Positions 1-5,983 of a DNA stretch of 12,700 nt are shown piece by piece. Positions within the stretch are counted from its first letter, which is position 1. Each line of letters starts with the position of its first letter. Origin of the DNA: Thiotrichaceae bacterium (lineage in GTDB: Bacteria > Pseudomonadota > Gammaproteobacteria > Thiotrichales > Thiotrichaceae); assembly GCA_027009095.1 (NCBI GenBank), contig JALVDG010000143.1, forward strand, positions 1-12,700, written 5' to 3'. The position numbers and the translations under genes are program-made. Below the pieces are notes generated by a model that searched no databases, was not told the DNA's origin, and saw only the letters and a list, made by a program, of their open reading frames with translations.

Positions 1-1
1 A

Positions 2-910
2 TTCGTTGATGAAAATATCAATGTAGCTATTTTTGAAGTTGGTCTAGGTGGTCGCTTAGATGCTGTCAATTTATGGGATGCTGATGTCGCATTGATTACT
101 AGTATTGCTATTGATCACGAAAGCTGGCTCGGCAATAATCGAAACGATATTGCGATAGAAAAAGCAGGGATTATGCGTCATGACAGACCTGTTATCTGCG
201 GTGATAAACATCCTCCTGAAACCATTGCATCGGAAGCTCAACGTATTGGCGCAAGCTTAATTCAACGCAATAGAGACTTCTCCCTATCCATCCCTGATAA
301 TGTATCAAAAAGTAATAAAAAATGGCAATGGCATAATTTGCTTGAAGGCACTACAGAGACATTTGATTTACCTAAGTTAAAAGGCTTATTTCAATTAGAT
401 AATGCCGCCAATGTCATCGCTGTTATCCAACACTTGCAACATAAGCTCCCCGTCTCTCATCACTCAATCAATCAAGGCTTAAAAACTGCTAATATTATAG
501 GTCGATTACAACATATATCATCTTGTCCTGATATTTTATTAGATGTTGCTCATAACCCGCATGCGGCAGAACAACTGGCTATTTATTTAAAAACCCACCC
601 TGTTGCAGGAAAAACAGTCGCAATCTTTTCTGTCTTTATCGATAAAGATCTCACAGGAATCGTCACACCATTAATTCCTTTTATTAATGAGTGGCATATT
701 GTTGACCTTGAAGGTGAACGTGGTCAGCCAGGAACAGCAATTCAACTAAAATTACAAAAAATAGCACCTAAGCTCTCTGTTATACTTCATAAAAATTTTA
801 AAAAAACAACGCAAGAACTTAAAAACACATTAAAATGTAAAGATAGGGTAGTCGCCTTTGGTTCTTTTCTGGTAGTATCCCAAGTATTAGAGTCTGTTGT
901 TAATAACTAA
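2..910 (+). CDS. folC: Bifunctional folylpolyglutamate synthase / dihydrofolate synthase, 5'-truncated by window edge
   Basis: FolC is a cytoplasmic ATP-dependent ligase that joins glutamate to dihydropteroate (making dihydrofolate) and adds further glutamates to folates. The open frame runs from base 2 to the TAA at 908-910 and encodes 302 residues, so roughly 120 N-terminal residues, including the P-loop, lie outside the window. Visible family motifs are EVGLGGRLDAVN (window residues 12-23), the SIAIDHESWLG block followed by AIEKAGIMR, and LLDVAHNPHAA near residue 180, the start of the C-terminal Mur-ligase-like domain. The frame is intact with no internal stop. It is followed by the DedD-like SPOR gene, cvpA and purF, the usual gammaproteobacterial order, with accD expected upstream. 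Identification is secure; the true start cannot be seen. Confidence 0.96.
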   Translation, partial: FVDENINVAIFEVGLGGRLDAVNLWDADVALITSIAIDHESWLGNNRNDIAIEKAGIMRHDRPVICGDKHPPETIASEAQRIGASLIQRNRDFSLSIPDNVSKSNKKWQWHNLLEGTTETFDLPKLKGLFQLDNAANVIAVIQHLQHKLPVSHHSINQGLKTANIIGRLQHISSCPDILLDVAHNPHAAEQLAIYLKTHPVAGKTVAIFSVFIDKDLTGIVTPLIPFINEWHIVDLEGERGQPGTAIQLKLQKIAPKLSVILHKNFKKTTQELKNTLKCKDRVVAFGSFLVVSQVLESVVNN

Positions 911-1179
911 TGCTTGCACAAAAACAACTTAGCTTATTAAAAGTAAGTTATTTTTATTTGAATAAGCCTCAGTAAAACTATATTCTTTCTGCAAGATGGC
1001 ATAGCAACAATTGGAACATCGTATCTCACAAACCTGGATCCGTGAGGCTAAGCTAAGGAATGTGCATGTAATTACTCTTAACCCCCCCCCCTGAGTTTAT
1101 TACTTCGATCATTCAGATTCGACTCTGCTTATAGAATGAAATATCTAGAATTAAATGTTTGTTAAAGGGATTTTTTAAA
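911..1179. other. folC-SPOR intergenic region with a C10 homopolymer and a -10-like box
   Basis: This 269-base gap has no convincing ORF. After the weak hairpin at 926-959 it holds an uninterrupted run of ten C's (1082-1091), conspicuous in such AT-rich DNA. An extended -10-like TGCTTATAGA sits at 1127-1136, with no good -35 at 17 bases, and a CTCAC/GTGAG inverted repeat with a 12-base loop lies near 1026-1047. The DedD-like gene could be transcribed from here, independently of folC. Confidence 0.4.
926..959 (+). terminator. Possible weak intrinsic terminator after folC
   Basis: An AACTTA/TAAGTT stem (926-931 with 944-949), extended by CTT/AAG around an ATTAA loop after one bulged G, is followed by ATTTTTATTT. 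It lies 16 bases after the folC stop. The stem is AT-rich and weak, so this is a tentative call. Confidence 0.35.
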
Positions 1180-2178
1180 ATGAACAGAACAATGGTTAAA
1201 CGTGGGATTGGCGCTGCTGCACTCGCAATTATTGCTGCTTTATTGCTTGGTTATTTACTCAAAGGCAAAGACCAGGAACGTCAAGATGTTGTTGATATGG
1301 CTTTACCAGGTGCACAGGACGTTAAGCAAAGCCTAAATATCCCCAGTATTGGCGGCAATGCGGCTAAGGATGCAGCAAAAAATACTAGCGATGCAGTGAA
1401 AAGTGCAACAGATGGGGCTGATGAGACAGTTATTGCATCTGCGAGTGCTCTTGGTAATGCTGCAAATCAAAATATAAAAACAACAAAGACAGCCGTTAAT
1501 ACCTATGAGAATAAAGGTAAGGATCTTGATTTTACTATCCGTCCACCCAAAGGTGAGAGACGTGAAATTATTGATAATATAGGTAAAAGCAAACAAGAAG
1601 ATCAAAAACAAAAAATTGCAAGCTCAAGCAACACAGGCATTAATACCAGTGTTAATAATAAAGCACAACAAAATACAGGTGCTATAAGCCGCCCTAAAGA
1701 TGGTTCTGTTGTAGCAAGCAGCTCTAGCTCTGCTTCTAAACCAATTCATCACTCAACTAAACCTGCGTATCGTCCACGTTTAGTTGGAGAAAGAGAAAGA
1801 AAACCTGGTTATGGAATCGTTGTTGCTGAGCCGACAGAAAGAAAATATAAAAAACATACACAGACACAGAAAAAAGTAATAACAACCAAGAAAAAAGAGA
1901 AAACCACCCATCGTAAGCCAACTAAAAAAACGGGAAATTATGCTATCCAGCTATTGGCAACATCTAGCTCATCACGAGCTAATAATCTTAAAAAGACTAT
2001 GATAAAAGAAGGTTATGATAGCTTTGTAAGTAAAACCACAAAAAATGGTAAAATACTATTTCGTGTTCGTGTCGGAAAATTTGCAAGTCGTCAAGCAGCT
2101 TTAGCAACTCAAAATAAAATGAAACGTCGTTATAAGAAAAATCAGTATGTGATATCTAGCCTTGTTGTTTCCAACTAA
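1180..2178 (+). CDS. dedD: DedD-like membrane-anchored SPOR-domain cell-division protein
   Basis: This 332-residue protein has a short cytoplasmic N-terminus, one membrane segment (about residues 9-27, GIGAAALAIIAALLLGYLL), a long low-complexity linker rich in Ser, Thr, Lys and Asn, and a C-terminal SPOR domain (about residues 252-330, beginning GNYAIQLLAT and including FRVRVGKF). SPOR domains bind denuded glycan strands at the septum, and proteins of this layout between folC and cvpA are DedD. It is longer than E. coli DedD (about 220 residues), mainly in the linker. The ATG at 1180 is chosen because AAAGGGA (1164-1170) lies 9 bases before it; an in-frame TTG at 1159 would lie upstream of that ribosome site. 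A strong terminator follows, so it probably does not share its main transcript with cvpA. Domain call is firm; the name dedD rests on architecture and synteny. Confidence 0.9.
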   Translation: MNRTMVKRGIGAAALAIIAALLLGYLLKGKDQERQDVVDMALPGAQDVKQSLNIPSIGGNAAKDAAKNTSDAVKSATDGADETVIASASALGNAANQNIKTTKTAVNTYENKGKDLDFTIRPPKGERREIIDNIGKSKQEDQKQKIASSSNTGINTSVNNKAQQNTGAISRPKDGSVVASSSSSASKPIHHSTKPAYRPRLVGERERKPGYGIVVAEPTERKYKKHTQTQKKVITTKKKEKTTHRKPTKKTGNYAIQLLATSSSSRANNLKKTMIKEGYDSFVSKTTKNGKILFRVRVGKFASRQAALATQNKMKRRYKKNQYVISSLVVSN

Positions 2179-2202
2179 GGCATAAGCTTTTCTTACACTT
2201 TT

Positions 2203-2242
2203 AAAAAAAGCCATTGAGTTATTTTTACTCAATGGCTTTTTT
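2203..2242 (+). terminator. Strong intrinsic terminator after the SPOR gene
   Basis: A perfect stem AGCCATTGAGT/ACTCAATGGCT with a 7-base loop is flanked by an A-run on the left and six T's (2237-2242) on the right. It begins 24 bases after the stop codon. The flanking A and T runs also pair and make it potentially bidirectional. Confidence 0.9.
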
Positions 2243-2251
2243 ATATTAAGA

Positions 2252-2374
2252 GTTATAATTGTGCTCCTATTTTATTTGAGTTCAAGACAAAGGGGCTAAG
2301 TTTATCTCATATCGTATAAATGAGTACTTTTAATACAGAAATCAGGCAAAATAGAGTGCAAGCTGAGTAGTTAC
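2252..2374 (+). repeat. Dispersed inverted-repeat element, copy 1 (upstream of cvpA)
   Basis: This stretch of about 123 bases aligns with 3212-3333. The last 29 bases (2346-2374) are identical to 3305-3333, the core 2317-2333 is identical to 3276-3292, and GAGTTCAA near the left end is shared. In copy 2 the two ends are inverted repeats of each other; here the left end has decayed, lacking the part corresponding to AGCTCAG. Its interior differs by a small indel near 2306-2316. It carries no ORF. The size and inverted ends resemble a MITE or REP-like element, but I do not recognise the family. Confidence 0.75.
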
Positions 2375-2634
2375 AAGTTATTTTTCTTAAATCATCCTAC
2401 TCATACCAATAATTTGAACTAAACTGTCGTAAGTCTGGCTGTTATTGTAATGTTAGCTTTAAATCACTACAATACGCCACCTCTGGAACCTATATAAAAT
2501 TAAGTTCCTTAAGCTATTAGCAGCTTATTATTAATGCTCTTAATACCCTTAGGAGTGAGTTAACTTATAAAAGTTGCTCAATTCCAAGTTTGCTACAGCT
2601 TGTTACAACTCCTTAATACTGAGGGTTATTGTGA
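2375..2634. other. cvpA upstream region, no clear regulatory site
   Basis: With copy 1 of the repeat this makes a 392-base stretch without a gene (2243-2634). This part contains a -10-like TATAAAAT (2493-2500) without a matching -35, a GGAAC/GTTCC hairpin with a 14-base loop around 2485-2508, and an AGGAG at 2551-2555 with no start codon at a suitable distance. I looked for a PurR-type palindrome (GCAAACGTTTGC-like), as found at E. coli cvpA-purF, and did not see one. Confidence 0.3.
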
Positions 2635-3180
2635 ATGGATTTAAATTACTTAGATATTGGTATTCTCGTTATTCTTCTGCTGACAGCACTTGTTGGAATG
2701 ATACAAGGCTTTGTATGGATGACTATATTTTTAGTAACGTGGATAGCGGCCATCTTTTTAACAGCCACCTACTCCCCCGATCTTGCCAAAATGCTTCCCT
2801 TTGATTTATCCAATGAAGTTATTCAAACCATTATTGCAGCTTTACTCATTTTTCTCGGTGTCTTATTAGCAGGTGCACTTATTAACTTCCTCTTTGGTAA
2901 GGCTATTAAAGCTATAGGTATTGGTGCTATTGACCGTATTTTTGGTACAGGTCTTGGTATTGCACTTGGTATTCTTATTCTATCGTTACTCACAATGCTT
3001 GCCACTATGACACCTATACCAGATGAAGATTATTGGAAAACTTCAAGTTTAATTCCTAAACTGGAAGAATCTGCTGATTGGGTTAAATCATTAGTTCCAG
3101 CTGAGATGATTGATAAAATATCTCAACAAATTCCAAGTAACTCTAAGGCTACAGTTATTCCAAATGCTGATCAAAAATAG
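2635..3180 (+). CDS. cvpA: CvpA family inner-membrane protein
   Basis: CvpA is a small polytopic inner-membrane protein named for its requirement in colicin V production in E. coli; its molecular role is poorly understood. This one is 181 residues, slightly longer than the E. coli protein (about 162). It shows hydrophobic segments near residues 7-27, 29-47, 64-88 and 103-123, followed by a polar tail. The N-terminal pattern LDIGILVILLLTALVGMIQG and the GAIDRIFGTGLGIALG segment are characteristic. The ATG at 2635 has GAGG at 2621-2624 as a ribosome site. The gene stands directly before purF as in other gammaproteobacteria, but here it is bracketed on both sides by copies of the same inverted-repeat element, and a strong terminator separates it from the SPOR gene. 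Confidence 0.93.
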   Translation: MDLNYLDIGILVILLLTALVGMIQGFVWMTIFLVTWIAAIFLTATYSPDLAKMLPFDLSNEVIQTIIAALLIFLGVLLAGALINFLFGKAIKAIGIGAIDRIFGTGLGIALGILILSLLTMLATMTPIPDEDYWKTSSLIPKLEESADWVKSLVPAEMIDKISQQIPSNSKATVIPNADQK

Positions 3181-3191
3181 TAATGATTTTT

Positions 3192-3333
3192 GTAACTACT
3201 CAGCGTAATCGGTAACAGCTCAGATTGCGCTCTATTTTGTTCGAGTTCAAAGCAAATGAGCGGAGTTTATAAGCGTAAATGAGTACTTTTAACGTGGAAA
3301 TCGGGCAAAATAGAGTGCAAGCTGAGTAGTTAC
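3192..3333 (+). repeat. Dispersed inverted-repeat element, copy 2 (between cvpA and purF)
   Basis: The core element spans 3212-3333 (122 bases). Its left end (3212-3240) and right end (3305-3333) are inverted repeats that pair over about 29 positions with roughly five mismatches. A further tip motif GTAACTACTCAG (3192-3203) precedes the left end, giving two GTAAC..CTCAG motifs 20 bases apart. The whole left unit 3192-3240 recurs in reverse at 11602-11650. The right end is followed by a T-run (3337-3343). Transcribed with cvpA-purF, it would fold into a long stem with a loop of about 64 bases. No ORF is present. Confidence 0.8.
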
Positions 3334-3377
3334 TCATTTTTTTCTCTTAATACAACACAATAATGAGCAATTGATAC

Positions 3378-4886
3378 ATGTGTGGAATTATAGGTATTGT
3401 TAGTCAGCAGCCTGTCAACCAAGCTATATTTGACGGTTTATCAATATTACAACATAGAGGACAAGATGCTGCGGGTATTGTTACCAGCGATGGTAAACGA
3501 CTTTATAGTCGACGCAATAATGGTTTAGTCAGTAGTGTATTTCACTCTAAAGATATGAGAATGTTACAAGGAAACATGGGAATCGGTCATGTACGCTATC
3601 CTACTGCTGGTTCTTCCTCTGCATCTGAAGCACAACCTTTCTATGTCAATTCACCTTACGGCATAACAATGGCTCATAATGGTAACCTAACCAATGATGC
3701 CGAACTAAAAAAAGAAATGTTCCGTCAAGATCGTCGCCATATCAATACCGATTCAGACTCAGAAATATTACTGAATATTTTTGCACAGGAACTTCAACGA
3801 CAAGATGTCTATCGTGTTAGTCCCGATGATATTTTTAAAGCGGTAAGTGGTGTACATAAGCGCTGTCTAGGTGCCTATGCTGTCACCGCCATGATTACAC
3901 GAGATGGTGTTGTCGGTTTTAGAGACCCCAATGGTATACGTCCCTTAGTATATGGCAAACGTGAAACCGCAACTGGTACTAGCTATATGATCGCCTCCGA
4001 AAGTGTTGCTCTAGCAACTCAAGGCTATGAAATAGTACGGGATATTAAACCAGGTGAAGCTATCTATATCACCCTTGATGGTCAAGTATTTACTCAGCAA
4101 TGTGCAGAAAATCCCAAATACAGTAGTTGTATTTTTGAGTATGTTTATTTTGCTCGCCCTGATTCTATTATTGATAATGTTTTTGTACATAAAGCACGCA
4201 TGAGAATGGGACACAAACTGGCAAAAAAAATTGAAAGAGAGTGGTTCGATAATGATATAGATGTCGTAATTCCTATTCCTGATACCAGTCGAACATCTGC
4301 TTTAGAAATGGCGATGACATTAGGAATTCCATACCGCGAAGGTTTTATTAAAAATCGTTATATCGCTCGTACCTTTATTATGCCAGGTCAGGCGCAACGT
4401 AAAAAATCAGTACGTCAAAAACTAAACCCTATTGATCTTGAATTTAAAGATAAAAATGTAATGCTCGTCGATGACTCAATTGTTAGGGGAACTACTTCCA
4501 AAGAAATTGTTCAGATGGTAAGAGATTCTGGTGCTAAAAAGGTTTATTTTGCCTCAGCATCACCTGCGATTAGATACCCTAATATTTATGGTATTGATAT
4601 GCCTGCAGCCAACGAATTAATTGCATATGACAGAACAGAAGATGAGGTAGCCAAGCTAATTGGTGCCGATAAACTTATTTATCAAGACTTAGATGATCTT
4701 GTTGACTCTATTACAGAAGGCAATACTAACTTATCTACTTTTGATTGCTCTGTCTTTACAGGTAAATATATCACGGGTGAAACAGAAGAATATTTTAATA
4801 AATTAAGAGAACGCCGAAGTGATGCAGCTAAAAATAAAACAAGTCCTGAAATGGCTCCTATTGATAACCTATCTAGTAACGATTAG
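3378..4886 (+). CDS. purF: Amidophosphoribosyltransferase
   Basis: PurF catalyses the first committed step of purine biosynthesis: PRPP plus glutamine gives 5-phosphoribosylamine, glutamate and pyrophosphate. The 502-residue length matches the family (E. coli about 505). The N-terminal Ntn glutaminase domain begins MCGIIGIV, with Cys2 as nucleophile once Met1 is removed, and retains HRGQDAAG (26-33), Arg73 in GHVRYPT and Asn101-Gly102 in AHNGNLTN. The type I phosphoribosyltransferase domain carries the PRPP loop [14 protein letters not shown] (361-374). It is a cytoplasmic, purine-nucleotide-inhibited enzyme. No strong Shine-Dalgarno precedes the ATG. The repeat element ends 44 bases upstream, so any promoter or leader must include or follow it. 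The last 65 bases also encode the start of the L,D-transpeptidase in another frame. Confidence 0.98.
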   Translation: MCGIIGIVSQQPVNQAIFDGLSILQHRGQDAAGIVTSDGKRLYSRRNNGLVSSVFHSKDMRMLQGNMGIGHVRYPTAGSSSASEAQPFYVNSPYGITMAHNGNLTNDAELKKEMFRQDRRHINTDSDSEILLNIFAQELQRQDVYRVSPDDIFKAVSGVHKRCLGAYAVTAMITRDGVVGFRDPNGIRPLVYGKRETATGTSYMIASESVALATQGYEIVRDIKPGEAIYITLDGQVFTQQCAENPKYSSCIFEYVYFARPDSIIDNVFVHKARMRMGHKLAKKIEREWFDNDIDVVIPIPDTSRTSALEMAMTLGIPYREGFIKNRYIARTFIMPGQAQRKKSVRQKLNPIDLEFKDKNVMLVDDSIVRGTTSKEIVQMVRDSGAKKVYFASASPAIRYPNIYGIDMPAANELIAYDRTEDEVAKLIGADKLIYQDLDDLVDSITEGNTNLSTFDCSVFTGKYITGETEEYFNKLRERRSDAAKNKTSPEMAPIDNLSSND

Positions 4887-5475
4887 CTCTACCAGTATGC
4901 TCAATGCAGAGCCAAAAAAGCGATTAGCAACAAAAGCATCATTTGCTCCTATTATGAATGACTTAAAAAATCGCTTTCCTCATTATTCATCTGAAAATGT
5001 GATTGTCATTGTTGCTAAAGAGCAAGCGCTTTACCTATTACATAACGGAATTCCTGTAGAGAAACATATTATCTCTACTTCAGAGTTTGGTATTGGAAAC
5101 CAGGCAGGTAGCAATAAAACCCCTGTAGGCGTGCATATTGTAACTGAAAAATTTGGTACTAATGCCAAAATAGGCACTATTTTTAAGGCTCGTGTAAATA
5201 CAGGGAAGATTGCAAAAATCTTAACTAAAAAGGGACAACGCAGTAATGCGGATAATGTAACCTCTCGCATTCTCTGGCTTTCTGGACTAGAGAAAGGGAT
5301 CAATAAAGGTGGTCGAGTTGACTCGCATAGCCGTTATATCTATATACACGGTACTGATGAAGAAGGGAGGTTAGGTACTCCAGCTTCACATGGCTGTATT
5401 CGTATGAAGAATCAAGCGGTTATTAATTTATACAAAAAAATACCATTAAAAACACTTGTTGTTATTCTTCCTTAA
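4822..5475 (+). CDS. Secreted L,D-transpeptidase (YkuD domain)
   Basis: This is a 217-residue periplasmic enzyme of the YkuD family, which uses a catalytic cysteine to form 3-3 peptidoglycan crosslinks or attach proteins to diaminopimelate. Residues 1-29 form a signal peptide: basic [10 protein letters not shown], a hydrophobic core, then LNA before EPKK. The YkuD domain (about 60-217) ends with the diagnostic YIHGT (His176) and SHGCIRM (His190, Cys192, Arg194). There is no LysM domain. The ATG at 4822 (or the GTG directly before it) lies inside purF, overlapping it by 65 bases in a different frame. The next methionine, at 4891, would discard the whole secretion signal, so the overlapping start is strongly preferred. 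AAGAGA at 4804-4809 is a modest ribosome site. Translation is probably coupled to purF. Which reaction it performs cannot be told from sequence. Confidence 0.92.
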   Translation: MQLKIKQVLKWLLLITYLVTISSTSMLNAEPKKRLATKASFAPIMNDLKNRFPHYSSENVIVIVAKEQALYLLHNGIPVEKHIISTSEFGIGNQAGSNKTPVGVHIVTEKFGTNAKIGTIFKARVNTGKIAKILTKKGQRSNADNVTSRILWLSGLEKGINKGGRVDSHSRYIYIHGTDEEGRLGTPASHGCIRMKNQAVINLYKKIPLKTLVVILP

Positions 5476-5558
5476 ATTCTATTGCCACTTCCCAAATAAC
5501 AGCAAATAGCTACAAAGTTATACCTGGTCTTTTGGTTTAATCCCTCCTGCTATCCCAT

Positions 5559-5594
5559 AGCAAAGTGAATGTATATTATTCACTTTGCTTTTTT
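5559..5594 (+). terminator. Strong intrinsic terminator after the L,D-transpeptidase gene
   Basis: A perfect 11-bp stem GCAAAGTGAAT/ATTCACTTTGC (5560-5570 with 5578-5588) with a 7-base loop is followed by six T's (5589-5594). It lies about 83 bases after the stop codon and would end the cvpA-purF-ldt transcript. Confidence 0.9.
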
Positions 5595-5677
5595 ATCTCA
5601 AATATTACTCATTAAAGCATTACTTTCTCTTTCTTATTCTATAGTTAGCAGTGAATAGATAGAAAAAGGGAATATAA

Positions 5678-5977
5678 ATGACACTACGAATACTTTTAGG
5701 TGCACTAGCAATTACTCTGCTAACAACATCATGCCAAGATAATAAATCAAAGACTTCAAATCCTAAACCTTCAATGGGAGCTTATACAGAATGTAAAGAT
5801 CCTCGACCTCAAGCCTGCACTAGGGAATTCCGACCTGTTTGTAGTAATGTAGATACAGGGGTTAGATGTGTTACGACTCCTTGTCCTTCCACTACTAAAA
5901 AGACATCCTCAAATGCATGTACCGCTTGTGCTGACCCTAAAGTTTATGGTTACTGGGCTAATGCTTGTCCAGAGTGA
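5678..5977 (+). CDS. Small cysteine-rich putative lipoprotein, Kazal-like
   Basis: This 99-residue protein begins with a short lipoprotein-type signal (MTLRILLGALAITLLTTSC) in which Cys19 would be lipidated; the TTS-C lipobox is acceptable but not ideal, since Leu is usual at -3. The mature part has eight further cysteines (ECKDPRPQAC, CTREFRPVCS, RCVTTPCPS, ACTACADPKV, ACPE), enough for four disulfides. The C-x-REF-x-PVC stretch, the later CTAC pair and the terminal Cys resemble Kazal-type protease-inhibitor folds found in small bacterial exported proteins; that assignment is from pattern memory only. AAGGGA (5666-5671) is a good ribosome site 6 bases before the ATG. It lies after a terminator, so it needs its own promoter, and it converges on rapA with 6 bases between the genes. 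Confidence 0.8.
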   Translation: MTLRILLGALAITLLTTSCQDNKSKTSNPKPSMGAYTECKDPRPQACTREFRPVCSNVDTGVRCVTTPCPSTTKKTSSNACTACADPKVYGYWANACPE

Positions 5978-5983
5978 GTTTTA

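Noticed and set aside
964..1049. AGCCTCA (964-970) and TGAGGCT (1043-1049) as a structured leader or riboswitch
   Set aside because: It is only seven paired bases across a long loop with no recognised riboswitch core. This is compatible with chance.
1159..1179. TTG start adding seven residues to the SPOR protein
   Set aside because: The AAAGGGA ribosome site falls inside this extension, at correct spacing for the ATG at 1180.
2375..2634. PurR operator upstream of cvpA-purF
   Set aside because: I searched for a GCAAACGTTTGC-like palindrome by eye and found none.
2574..2804. 76-codon frame from a TTG overlapping the start of cvpA
   Set aside because: It overlaps cvpA in another frame, its TTG start is 18 bases from the nearest AGGAG, and the product shows no domain. 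cvpA is clearly the real gene.
3192..3333. Repeat copies as CRISPR repeats or a tRNA-like gene
   Set aside because: There are only two dispersed copies about 940 bases apart and one distant end, with no regular spacers. The fold is a simple inverted repeat without a cloverleaf.
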